Shown: positions 11,023 to 22,412 of the stretch, one piece after another
How the letters are laid out: every line of letters starts with the position of its first letter
How positions within the stretch are numbered: the first letter of the stretch is position 1
NCBI GenBank assembly: GCA_028386065.3
Contig: JAKUCV010006644.1
Coordinates: 65,217 to 129,216, forward strand
Origin: Turnera subulata
Taxonomy: Eukaryota; Streptophyta; Magnoliopsida; Malpighiales; Passifloraceae
Direction: 5' to 3'
DNA: 64,000 nt
Translations under genes and position numbers: made by a program
Notes under the pieces: generated by a model
The model's input: the letters and a program-made list of their open reading frames with translations, nothing else
Database searches by the model: none
Told to the model about the DNA's origin: nothing

Positions 11023-12610
11023 TGTTAGTAATATGCACAAAAGCCAATCATGGATGTTTATTTATAGTCATGTACATACACTTTAAGGTTATTCCAATAA
11101 GTATCGTTTATGAGATAAACGCTTGCACATACTTATAACCCTAGTATATATATATATTTGATATGTATATTCTTAAATGTCCCTAGTCGGTTATTATTAC
11201 GGATGGGTTGTAATAATAAGTTAAGACTAGCGTATGTTGAGAATTTATATGTGATATGAATTCTACATACGGGTACAAGTTGGAGAACTTGTGGACTGGA
11301 CCGACCCACATAAGAACACTACATGGAACGTTATATGTATGTCATTAGTGGTTCTTATAGATGTGATTGTCCTCCGACCTGAGATCGTCAAGGTATCCAA
11401 CATATGAATCATGTACTTTGATATTATTCCTAGTCACCCGTAACTGGGTGGACATAAGGGTAATCATTGGGTATATGCCGAGTATGTAGTGGGTTTTGAT
11501 TGATCAAGAGGGGATTCGTCCAACCCATATAACGGGTATATTATCGGATGGTTTCTTGATAGAGTTGAACTGTAAATGCACGGCCGTGCTCGGATTATGA
11601 TATGTTGATATCATTGGTATCCGTTTTACACAGTTAACTCGAGGATCAAGAAACCGAGATTAAACATATACGAGATTGACATATTCCATGTCTCGGTTTA
11701 ATCTTTATAATGGGACGAAGGGACGATGACATATTCCGAGGCATAGAGAATCAGTACTGATCTTGTCGTTCGGGTAGCAATGATGTGTTGCTAGACGCCG
11801 CTCTTTGCTTATAATTGTAAAATGGGATTTTACAATTATTGCCGGACGTTACAAGTGCCTACAGGGTCACACACATAGAACCGTTGATTCGAGCAGATGG
11901 TCGAACCGTGGTTGGACCATGGTTGGACCGGGTGTGATTGGACCGCGGTTAAACCGTGGTTGGGCCGTGATTGGACCATGGACGTTTTTGGGGTGGTTTG
12001 GCTCACTAAATATCAGATTTATTGAACCATTATTGAAGCCATGTGATGTGTATTCCATTGTGCTTAATGGTGGACATGATGATGAGAATCTTAATCATGT
12101 GGCCAAAGGTGTTGGCCACCTTGTCTTCCACCTTTTGTGAGTTGGATTAGATCAAAAGCATAATATGATTATGCAAGGTGTATCCAACGTTTTTGGATCT
12201 GAAAAATTCAGAGTATTGAGCCTAGATAAGTGTTCTTGAGAGCTTGAGAAAACACACACTTACCCCTTTCTTTGTGAAAGAAAAAGAACACCAAAACACC
12301 ACAAACACAAGCCGCGGTTTTACTCTTGCTAGCACATCAGTCCGGGGAGCTCGTTCTTGGATTCGTGTGACGATTCCGAGAAGGTCATGGTTCGTGTGGA
12401 TACCGTAGTTGCTCTAACTGATTCGTTCCAGCCTTCGTCTTGGTCTAGATGATTCGTTCCAGCAGTTGGGTGAAAGACCTCAACCGAACAAGGTATGAAA
12501 TTTTGTTATACGGTTTATATGCTTCACATGTGGTTCTTGGCTAAGTTTCCTTTGCTTCCGCTGCATCTTTTGCTTGTATACGATTGTCATATAGCCTAGG
12601 GAAACTTACA
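11023..12610 (+). repeat. Copia-1 3' LTR
   Basis: 1588 bp. It matches the 5' LTR closely at both ends. It has an extra TA-rich insertion near 11144-11170 and an alternative sequence at about 11940-12185 where the two LTRs barely align. A reading frame at 12541-13836 runs from Athila pol into this LTR and is chimeric. Confidence 0.93.
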
Positions 12611-12615
12611 CTTGG

Positions 12616-15128
12616 AACTCCATATCTAGTGAATATGTTCCTTTTCAAGAACTTAGTCACCACATCAGCCGTGTTTGTTGGTGAGGCGATTGCTTCCACC
12701 CATTTTGAGACATAGTCCACTCCAACTAGGATGTATTCATTCTTCCAGGAAGAAGGAAAAGGGCCCATAAAATCAATTCCCCAAACATCAAATACTTCCA
12801 CCTCTAATATGCCGGTTTGAGGCATCTCATTTCTTTGAGAAACATTCCCGGTTCTTTGGCATTGGTTGCATGCATCAACAAAATGCTTGGCATCCCGAAA
12901 AAGTGTTGGCCAGTAAAAACTAGATTGCAACACCTTTGCTGCCGTCTTGTCGGCTCCATGGTGTCCTCCGTATGGTGAATTATGGCAGCAAGTAAGGATG
13001 TCTCGAAATTCACCATCAGGGACACATCTCTGAATCATGCCATCTCCACATCTCTTGAACAACAAAGGATGATCCCACATGTAGTACTTCAGGTCTGAAA
13101 AGAACTTCTTCTTTTGGTTGTAGTCCAAGTTGGGTGGTAAAGCCCCACATGCTAAGTAATTGGCATATGATGCAAACCATGGTGTAGTTTTGTTGAAAAC
13201 TCTTTGGACTGCTGCAATCAAGTTTTCATCAGGAAAGGAATCATCAATTGGAACTTCATTACTCCCGACTTTCTCTTGTTGCTCTTGTGTCAATCGGGAA
13301 AGATGATCGGCTACTACATTTTCAGTCCCCTTTTTGTCTTTAATCTCAAGATCAAACTCTTGAAGAAGTAGGATCCACCTAAGTAGGCGAGGCTTGGTTT
13401 CTTTCTTCGTCAGCAAATACTTGAGTGCAGTATGGTTGGTATGCACAATCACTTTGGAGCCTAGTAAGTATTGCCGAAACTTCTCAATGGCAAACACCAC
13501 AGCCAAGAGCTCTTTCTCCGTGGTTGCATAGTTGACTTGAGCATCATCCAAGGTCCGGCTTGTATAGTAAATGGCATGAACTTTTCCATCCTTTTTCTGT
13601 CCGAGCACAGCACCTATGGCATAGTCACTAGCATCACACATGATTTCGAATGGAAGTGACCAATCCGGCGGTTGCATGATTGGAGCTGAAATTAAAGCTT
13701 GTTTCAACCTGCAAAATGCATCTAGACAAGACTCATCAAATACAAATTCGACGTCTTTAAAAAGGAGATTCGTCAATGGTTTTGCAACCTTTGAGAAAGT
13801 CCTTAATAAAGCGTCGGTAAAATCCAGCATGTCCAAGAAAACTCCTCACGGCACGGATGGAATTAGGTGGTGGCAATTTTTCTATAACTTCTATCTTTGC
13901 TTTATCAACTTCAATGCCACAGTGTGAAACTAAATGTCCAAGTACTATGCCTTCTTGTACCATAAAATGACACTTTTCCCAATTTAAAACAAGGTTAGAC
14001 TCTACACAACGTTGCAAAACCTTGGACAAGTTATCAAGATAGTTCTGAAACGAAGTTCCATAAACCGAAAAATCATCCATAAACACTTCCACAATCAATT
14101 CAAGAAAATCATCAAATATGGCCATCATCAATCTTTGAAATGTAGCAGGTGCATTACAGAGCCCAAAGGGCATGCGTCTATATGCAAATGTACCATATGG
14201 ACATGTAAATGTTGTCTTTTCTTAATCATGGGGATGAATGGGAATTTGAAAGAATCCTGAATAACCATCCAAGTAGCAAAAATAAGAATGTTTAGCTAAC
14301 CTTTCAAGCATTTGATCAATAAAGGGAAGGGGAAAGTGATCTTTCCTAGTGGCTGAATTAAGTTTCCTATAATCAATGCACATTCGCCATCCGGTTACGG
14401 TCTTAGTAGGGATAAGTTCATTATTTTCATTTTGGAAAGCCGTTATCCCTCCTTTCTTTAGTACAACATGGAGTGGACTCACCCAATTACTATCCGAAAT
14501 TGGATAGAATATCCCTGCACTCAAAAGTTTGAGAATTTCCTTTTTTAACCACTTCTTTCATGTTCTCATTTAATCATCTTTGATGTTCAATGCTAGGTTT
14601 GGCTCCTTCTTCCAAATGAATTCTATGCATGCAAAAACTAGGACTGATTCCAGTAAGATCATCAATGCTATATCCTATAGCTTTACGAAATTTCCTCAAA
14701 ACACTCAACAGTTGTTCCTCTTCTTCATGTGTCAATGCAGCATTAATTATCACAGGACAAGTAGAATTTGGTTCCAAGAAAGTGTACCTTAGTTTTGGAG
14801 GCAATTGTTTCAACTCCACATTCAGGGCTGCCTTGTGCTTGCTATCTGTTTGATTCATACTTTGTTGCAATGGTTCAGCCCTAGCTTTGCCGAAATTTTC
14901 AGGTTCGTGTCCATCTCCAATCGAGCAAATGTACTCGTGCATTTCAGATCCTAATTCATCAAAGGTTAAAAGTGTGTCAGTTTGATCATAAAATGGTCCT
15001 TCTCCATCGATTTCTTCAGCTACCAAATCTTTACAAGCATCCACTTGGTAACACATGTTTGCATTCATTTCATTCTTGGCTGCCTCCGGAATGTTGAACT
15101 CCACAATGTCGGAGCCAACCTTGAGGGT
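12616..15128 (-). pseudogene. Athila internal A: pol (reverse transcriptase, RNase H, integrase N-part)
   Basis: Read right to left: the post-protease spacer (CDVA-type linker, [12 protein letters not shown]), reverse transcriptase ([43 protein letters not shown], polymerase box FMDDFSVYG), connection ([14 protein letters not shown]), RNase H ([32 protein letters not shown]) and the integrase zinc finger ([15 protein letters not shown] ... CNQCQRTGN) with first catalytic Asp in [13 protein letters not shown]. Disabling changes relative to internal B: stops at 14222-14224 (CAA to TAA) and 14574-14576 (CGA to TGA), an extra base in the T-run near 14541-14547, and an extra A near 13795. It joins the integrase end at 3546-4270 once Copia-1 is removed. 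Confidence 0.92.
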
Positions 15129-16658
15129 TTACTTTCCTTGTGAACAATCGATCAAGGCACCAGCTGTAGCTAAGAATGGTCTTCCCAATATCACTGGAGT
15201 TTGAATGTCGGCTTCCATGTCCAAGACAACAAAGTCTACGGGAATGGACATGTTTCCAATTTGCACAGGAATATCTTCAAGAACTCCAATTGGATGCTTA
15301 ATTGTTCGATCTGCAAGCTGCAAAGTCATTCTAGTGGGCTTGAGTTCACAAAAGGTTAGCTTTTTAGAAAGTGATAATGGAATCAAGCTTACACTAGCTC
15401 CTAAATCACATAGTGCTCTATCAATGTGTAATGGACCAATTATGCAAGGAATAGAGAAACTCCCTGGATCTTTCCGCTTGGTTGGAAGTTTTTACAAGAT
15501 GAGAGCACTACATTTCTCCGTCGTTGGAATTGTTTCAGCATCTTCTATTGCTCTTTTCTTCGAGAGAATGTCCTTGAGGAATTTGGAATAGCTTGGCATT
15601 TGAGTGATCACTTCTGTAAATGGTAGAGTTATGCATACCTTCTTTAGCATCTCAATGAATTTTTGAAATTGTCCATCAAGCTTGGTGTTCTTATTGACTT
15701 CCGGGTATGGCAACGGTGGCATGTACGGTTGAACTTCTGGTTCAGCTCCATTTTCCTTGTCTTTGGGTTGCTTGCTTGCTGCCCCTGATTCTTCTTCTTC
15801 TTTGCTAGGTATATCACCAGACTTATCAGCTGGATTTGTCAATTGCTTGCCACTCTGCAAAGTGATAGCCTTACATTGCTCTTTTGGATTGATCTTCGGC
15901 TGTCCTGGCAGTCTCCCTTGGGCATTCTAAAATTGTTGGGCATTTTGTGCAATCTGATTTTCAAGGATTTTGTTGTGTGCCTTGATTTGGGAAATCTCCT
16001 TGGTAATGTTGCTGCCCTTGGTATGCTTGTTGGTATGGCTTCATTGGTTGATGGTATTGGTTCCCTCCTTGCTGGTTGAAGTAGTTGGGTTGTCTATTGA
16101 TGTAATTCACTTCCTCCGAATAGAGTTTTGGGCACTCACTGAAGTGATGAGGCCCGCTGCAAGATTCACATTTCAGAATTGTCTCCGGTGCACCTGATGA
16201 TGATGCCTTTACAAATTTTGTGTTCATCTCCTTGATTTGATGCTACAAGGAAGCAATGGTTGCCTCTAGCATTTGCACCTTATCAACTTGCAATACTCCA
16301 TGGTGGTTTCGGCTTGTGCTTTCATCCGCTAAGTTCTCCATTAGTTGGCAAGCCTCCGGATAGAGTTTTGACATGAAGTTTCCTCCGGCTATAGAGTTCA
16401 TGGTGGACTACCCGGTTGGTGTAGCTCCATCGTAGAATGTGTTTAACAACACGGGAGGATGTATCATATGATTTGGGCATCTTGCAATGAGGTCTTGGTA
16501 TCTCTCCCATTCATCTTTGAGAGACTCGTCGGGCCTTTGCTTGAAGGTTAGAATTTCCCCTTGTAGTTGAGTGACTTTAAAAGATGGGAAGAATTTCTTC
16601 AAGAAAGCTGACTGGAGCTGGTCCCAAGTGGTGATGCTATTCGGTGGGAGGCTAGAGA
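15129..16658 (-). pseudogene. Athila internal A: gag C-terminal half and protease
   Basis: Runs from the Copia-2 insertion leftward. Visible are the gag core (KKFFPSFKV, ILTFKQRPDESLKDEWERYQD), a complete zinc knuckle CESCSGPHHFSEC (C-x2-C-x4-H-x4-C), a Q/Y-rich spacer, an acidic linker (KEEEESGAASKQ) and an aspartic protease with active site ALCDLGASVSLIP and the flap/end motif VILGRPF. About 57 bp present in B (45127-45190) are missing near 16003, which breaks the frame. A stop at 15129-15131 (TAA where B has TTA) separates protease from pol. The gag N-terminus is at 33060-33518. Confidence 0.9.
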
Positions 16659-17470
16659 TGTAAGTTTCCGTAATCTATATGACACTCATATACAACATCA
16701 AATGCACAGCGAAATCATGGAAACTTAACCAAGAACCAAGTGAAGCATGCATAAACCGTATAACAAAAATTTACATACCTTGTTCGGTTGAGGTCTTTCA
16801 CCCAACTGTAAAGCCGAATCAGCTAGAGCCAGATAAAAGCCTTGCCCCTCTACGGTATCCACACGAACAGTGACCGGCTTGGAATCGTCACATGAGTCAA
16901 GCCTCGAGCTCCCCGGACTGATGTGCTAGCAACAAGAAAACCGGGGTTGTGTGTTTTTGGGTGTTTTTGGTTCTTCCTTCTTTCACAAAGAAGAAGAAGA
17001 GTGATGTGTTTGTGCTGAAGCTCTCAAAGACTCTCAAGACACTCTCAAGCTCAGAATATTCAGACACAAAAACGTTGATGGAAAGACCCTTGCATAGTCA
17101 GATTATGCCTTTGCTTTCCAACTCACTAAAGTGGAAGACAAGGTGGCCAACACCTTTGGCCTACTAGATTAGGAATCTTATGATAATGTCCACCACTTAG
17201 CAACAATGTAATACATATCAAATGGCACTTAGTGTGGCTCAATTATTCTGACAATAAGTGAACCAACCAGCCGAAAACGACCTAGTTCAACCATGGTCCA
17301 ACCACGGTCCAACCACACCCGGTCCAACCATGGTCCAACCACGGTTCAACCACAATAAGTACATGACTCATATGTTGGAAACCTTGACGATCTCAGGTCG
17401 GAGGACAATACATCTATAAGAAACACTAATGACATACATATAACGTTCCATGTAGTGTTCTTATGTGGGT
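16659..17470 (-). repeat. Copia-2 3' LTR, distal part, with internal deletion
   Basis: Starts TGTAAGTTTCCG on the + strand. It matches 31502 onward closely but lacks about 0.48 kb corresponding to roughly 32195-32680, with the join near 17351-17356. It ends at 17470 at a junction with the long-LTR element that shares the three bases TCG with both parents. Confidence 0.9.
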
Positions 17471-17653
17471 CGATATTTAATTTCTACGAATTTTTGAAAT
17501 TTTTGAAATTTCATTTCCAATTATACCCTTATAGAATTTCCGGGCATTTTAAGCCAAGAAAATTATTGTTATTATTAATTTATTTTCCTGGAAATATTAG
17601 ATTTGAAGTTGGAATTGTTGTTGTTCGGGTTTCGTTGAAATAAAACGTGATTT

Positions 17654-17679
17654 GGGGGGGGGGGGGGGGGGGGGGGGGA
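17654..17679 (+). repeat. 26-base G homopolymer in the left LTR
   Basis: The equivalent position in the right LTR (22615-22620) has a run of only seven or so G. It could be a true expansion or a sequencing/assembly length error. Confidence 0.9.
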
Positions 17680-20280
17680 AACGAAGGTTATTGTAGTTTT
17701 TAATAAAACTACGTCGTTTTGGTATGAAGGAGAAAAAAAAAGACAAAAACAACCACGCCGTTGACCGGGTAGGGCGAGTTGACCAAGCCAGAGACCAAAA
17801 CGACGCCGTTTTGGCCTTGGCTGGCAAAAAGCCCTAACTCTCCTTTCTTCTCTTTTCTTTTACTCTTCTTTTCTTCCCCACTCGTTTTCTCCCCGAGCCG
17901 CCACAGCCCTCACCCAAGGTCTTCACCATCTCCACCTTCCTCTCTTTCTGTTTTTTTTCTTTTCTTTCTTTCTTCTCTTCTTCTTCCGCTCAGTGCCGCC
18001 CCTACGATTCGCCCCAGCTTTCTCATCCTCGAATTGTGACTAACGAAATCTCTCCCCTTCTTCTTCGTGGAGCTGTCGCCACCATTGAAGGGCGACGCTG
18101 CCGCCGTGGCTTCGACGTGGGAAGGGCTCAGGTGCAGGTCTGGCGCGACTCGGCCCGGGCTTGGATGCGACAAGGAGTCGCCACTGCCTGTGTTGCCGTC
18201 TTGGGATATCGAGGTCATCTCGGGCTCGTAGGTTTGGACTCGAGCCGTGGCCAGGTCGGGTTAACGAGGGACGGCAGACCTGCGAACTTGCCACCACTGG
18301 GGTAAGTGGCCACGCAGTCCTTTCCCCTATTTCCTTCCCTTCTTTTCTTTTGCCGAGTTTCACTTTTCATTTTTTTTCTCCTATTGCTGAGTTGTATTGG
18401 TTGTTGTTGTGGTCGGCTACGGCTGGTGATTTCTTGTGGATGTGCAGTGGTTCTTAGTGATTGGGTTGTGGGTCTTGGTCGTTCAGGCGCGGTGTTGGTT
18501 CAGTGGTTTGGCTGATTGTTGGGTGGTTGGGCTCTGTATTGCTCACGGCGAGGTGGCGAGTTAATTTCCGGCAGTGGTTGTTAGTGTTGCCGTTGGTCAT
18601 ATATGAGGCTCGGGTTTTGGGATTGAAACCGTGAAGACGAATCTGTGTTTTGTGTTTTTCGGTAAGGGCCCGACATCCCAATCTGTTGCTTGATTCGTTC
18701 TGGATGCTTGGTGATTGTGTTTGATTAATACTTGACAATATGAATTATTGTGGGCTGCAAGATTGGTAGTTTTTAAACTATAAATTGACTTGTACTTGGG
18801 GGTTCTTGAGTACAAATGGTCGTTCGGAAGTTTAATTGGTAGTTGAGCATCATGTGATATTTTGGGCAATAAGTAGCATGACAGTTTAGCATTGGAGGAG
18901 CATTGAATATTTAAATCAGCTCATTTGTTTTTATTGCTCATGAATCAATTACTTTGGTAATAAAACATGTCCATCTTGTGTTGCATCGTTGGCGTGGCTG
19001 AACATGTGGTTGCCACTTGTGGCCGACTGGAATATTAAAATCTGGAAGACAACATTACCTTTGTGCGTATTTGTACCAAGTCCACAAGAGTGCATCTCGC
19101 ATAGGTTTCCTCTGTTTGAAATTCATTTCCATCGAATCATCATATGTAGGTGCATTCATTATACTAAATATTTACATTTATTAGTCACTAATTTACGCTA
19201 AGTGTGAGATGGAGGTAATAATGGTTTTTGATGTGTTCCAATGCAAGATTAAAAACTTTAAAGAATTCTTTTTCCAATTTAATAGATTTGTCTTGGGGAT
19301 TGGCACCGTAACACCTTGTTTTCTATGTTTTTGGCTTCCAAATGGATTGTCCAGTTTTTAAAGAGTTTTTGCATTTCCAACATCGTCTGTTTATAAAATT
19401 GATTACTTTGAGTTGAAGTTGGATTGGTCTTGGTTTTAGGTTCGGTAGCTAAACGCTGAACCTTAAATGCTAATATGGACTTCATAAGAATCGGGCTACA
19501 AAACCAATGGGTATAACGGGGTTTAAAGGTGGGTTTAATAAGGTGGGCTTTACGCACTGGTATAAAACCTTGATTTGATTTAGGCTTAGACCTGAATCTC
19601 TTAGTAACGGGCCTAGTGTACGGTTTAAGTTCAAGAACATATCATTAGCATGACCATTCCGTTGTCCTGAGTAAGCAACTTATGTGATGTGTATATTCAT
19701 AGGATGTTACGACTATAGGATGTGTCGGGCAGAGCAAGGCTTCAATACCCGAGGCAATTATTATGGCCAAGGTGAGGACTTATAAACCTTTGTATGCACT
19801 ACTGCCTACAATGCTCGGTTAAATGTCTTGGAATATAAAGTGGTGTTATTTGTTTGGTCTTTAATGCTATGCATGCTTGCCTGTTGTGCTGATGTTGCTG
19901 TTTGCTACCTATGACGTGGTGTGCCTGATTATGTGGCCTGTTTGTCTGATGTGATGTATTGTGCCTGTCTAGTAGGACTTGTTTGGTTATGATAAACACA
20001 TGAGATATGGATTTGTGGTTTGTGTGGTGGACTATGGGCTGGGGCCCGGATTTGTGATTAAGATATTAAATCCACACAATGATATCTGACAATAACGTAT
20101 GGTACAACTCTTAAAGAATAAATGAGAAAATCGAATTATAATAAAGTCTACTGTGGGGCTGTTGACCGGTTGGTTCGAGCGGGAAGGATTACCCCTCGGG
20201 ATGGCATGCGGGTTTGCATGTGGGCCTGTGATGGCCGGTTCTACCTCCCTCTTTCTATCTCCCCCCTTTCTACCTCCCTC

Positions 20281-20310
20281 TTTCTCTCTGTCTCTCTCTC
20301 TCTCTCTCTA
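20281..20310 (+). repeat. CT microsatellite in the left LTR
   Basis: (TC)n/(CT)n tract, also present in the right LTR near 25210-25238 with minor changes. Confidence 0.85.
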
Positions 20311-20956
20311 TGGATATGTTTGGGCTTCGTGCCTGGTTTATTTGGGCTTATGCCTGGTTGTCTGATCAGACGGGACCGAGCTCGACGCACACAGTAGAGG
20401 GCCCTAATAAAATGTTTAAACCTAATAACAAATATAATTATATAAGTAATGGTACTGATGGTTGAAGTCTGGTGATGACTTGTGTTGTGTATTGTGAATT
20501 GGTTTGTGCACTGTGTTTGTTATTGCCTGTTGCCGGTGTATTTGTAGTTGATTTGTTTTGTATATTATTGGTTTATTTGTCTGCGGTGAGACAGTGGTTG
20601 GTCTCACCCCCTCACAGTTTTACACAGGTCAGCTGATCGATGATCAGAAGAGCATATCAGCAGGTGGTGGTGCTTTCCTCTCCTCGGGTCGGATCCATAG
20701 AGTTGACTGCATACATGTTATCTTATGTATAGTCTTCCGCTGCATACTCGTTGTTGTGTAATTTGTTGTATAAATGTTCATTGATTTTGTTGTTGATATT
20801 GTATCCCGGGTAGAAGGGCTTTTTGGTCACTTCACATGTTGTATATTCTTTAATGAAAAATTTGGGATACGGGTGTCCCGGGAATGATAAGGGCAATTTG
20901 GTCATTCTATAATTAATTTATAACTCATATTAATAAATTGGGACACAGGTGTTTCA

Positions 20957-22412
20957 GTTGGTAGCGGAGCAGGCAGTAGATCCTTGGGGATGTTCTGAGG
21001 TGTTTTGTGATCCTCTGTGCATATATCTGTTCCTATTTGAATTGTTTGTTGCATTGTCATATGCATTCATATAGTGTGTCGTACTATGGATCCGGTGGAG
21101 GACACGCACCTGCTGAGGGTCGGAGTGACCCGGTATAGTTGTTGAAATGATATGTTTATCTTTACAGCTTGGCTGTAAGCAAAGTTTATCTTGTGGTATA
21201 TCCACTGTTTTGTCAGAGTCGGGGTAGACTCTTGACTCTTTACTTGTATCCTCTGTCTGTGTGGAACTGGCCAATACAAGTAAGAACCATCAATTTGTTT
21301 TTGGATGTTATGTCTATCAAGAGATGATCTGATATGATTCGTGTGATTTTGTTGATCTTGGTGATCATGCTATGTGTGGTCTGATTATATAAATTTGAGG
21401 ATTTGAAGTTACTCGTGAAATTATATTATGGATTTAATCCTGTTTGGAGTTCGAGATGATAATTTCTTGAATTAGTCTGAGGATGATTTAATGATATAAT
21501 TGGGGGAAATATCTTTTAAAGATACTTGAGGTAATAAACTTGATGAGTTTGGGGATATTAATGGTGATTGTGATAAAAAGGTTTGAACATGAATTTCTAT
21601 TGAGGTTATAGTCCTTGTGTTGGAAGGAGGATGCTAGTAGTATGTTCATATTGGGGTTTGATTTGAGGTGATCTCGGGAATTGTGAATTCAATTGCTAAA
21701 ATATTAATTATATGTTGGGAGATATAGTGATATTTTTAATTTCTTCGTCAGAAAAACTTTGGTGTTTGTGCTAGGAATGATTTGAGGAATAGATTTGTGA
21801 GCATGAGTTATGAAAGGATGTTTTGGGTCCTGAGGAGCCTAAGTTTTGGAATTATAATTATGATATTTCGGTGACGATTTGTGTCTCGTGCCTAAGTTAT
21901 GATCTGGGATTTACGTATATCCGACTTTTGGTTGAATTGGTGTGTGATAGAGAAAATACAATGAGGTTCAGATCATAAAATAGATTATGGATTTTTGGTC
22001 TTGAGATATTCATGATGAAGGTAATGATCTTGTTACTTAGGTAACAATTTCGGGTTCAGCTATTTGGGGTATGATTAATGGAATAAAAGATAGGATATAT
22101 TGAGTTGTGTGATGATAAATGAAATCGTTTATGGATTCTGGTGTTATCAATAGTGATGACTTTTGGATAAAACCCTTGGGTTAGTGTTTTGATCTGGTGC
22201 GTTATTGATCATGTTAGACTAAGTCGATGATCGACTTGGGTATATTGGAGTTCTTGCTTGGAAATGTATTTGATGGACATGATGGTTCTACTTGGTGGTT
22301 TGGCCAATGGTATTTTGAAACCGGGTGACACTTGTTTGTGTCAGTTAAGCACTTGGCTGCTTGACTTATTCTGCAAATTTCGAGGACGAAATTTTGTTAA
22401 GTGGGGTAGAAC
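20957..22412 (+). other. Interior of the long-LTR element: primer site, non-coding, polypurine tract
   Basis: TGGTAGCGGAGC at 20959-20970 is the primer-binding site. The rest is T/G-rich without recognisable protein domains. Near the right end TTCGAGGACGAAATTTTGTTAAGTGGGGTAGAAC is read in two parts: the last codons of a chromovirus pol (KFRGRNF) and the polypurine tract at 22399-22412. A short frame at 22258-22440 covers this end but crosses into the LTR. Confidence 0.8.

Larger units (their letters stand above)
4271..12610 (+). mobile_element. Copia-1: full-length degenerate Ty1/copia element nested in internal A
   Basis: An 8340-bp element with LTRs at 4271-5837 and 11023-12610, flanked by the 5-bp duplication CTTGG (4266-4270 and 12611-12615). 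The empty site is visible in internal B near 40220, where GGCTCTTGGAACTCC is continuous. In order it contains a primer-binding site, a leader with a palindrome array, gag, protease, integrase, reverse transcriptase/RNase H and a polypurine tract. Integrase before reverse transcriptase defines the Copia superfamily. Length and LTR size suggest the Angela/Tork group, but that is inference. All coding regions carry stops or frameshifts. Confidence 0.95.
17471..20956 (+). repeat. Long-LTR element, left LTR (5'-truncated)
   Basis: Begins inside the LTR at CGATATTTAATT, lacking the first 18 bp seen at 22413-22430. The same deletion removed about 140 bp of the Copia-2 LTR (equivalent of 32796-32932) together with the left target duplication. 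It contains a run of 26 G at 17654-17679, the palindromic context AAACGACGCCGTTTTGG near 17797, a pyrimidine-rich stretch at 17830-17990 followed by a GC-rich stretch to about 18300, a splice-donor-like GGGTAAGTGG near 18299, and a CT microsatellite at 20281-20310. The frames in the pyrimidine-rich part are low-complexity and I do not call them genes. Confidence 0.92.

Noticed and set aside
12541..13836. Full 431-codon ORF as one protein
   Set aside because: Its last ~25 codons are read from the Copia-1 LTR. The true Athila pol continues at 4270 on the other side of the insertion.
17779..18039. Secreted Ser/Pro/Leu-rich small protein
   Set aside because: It is translation of a pyrimidine tract inside an LTR, occurs again in the second LTR, and lacks any domain.
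20122..20397. 91-codon ORF in the long LTR, repeated at 25051
   Set aside because: Repeated only because the LTR is repeated. Half of it is a CT microsatellite and no domain is seen.
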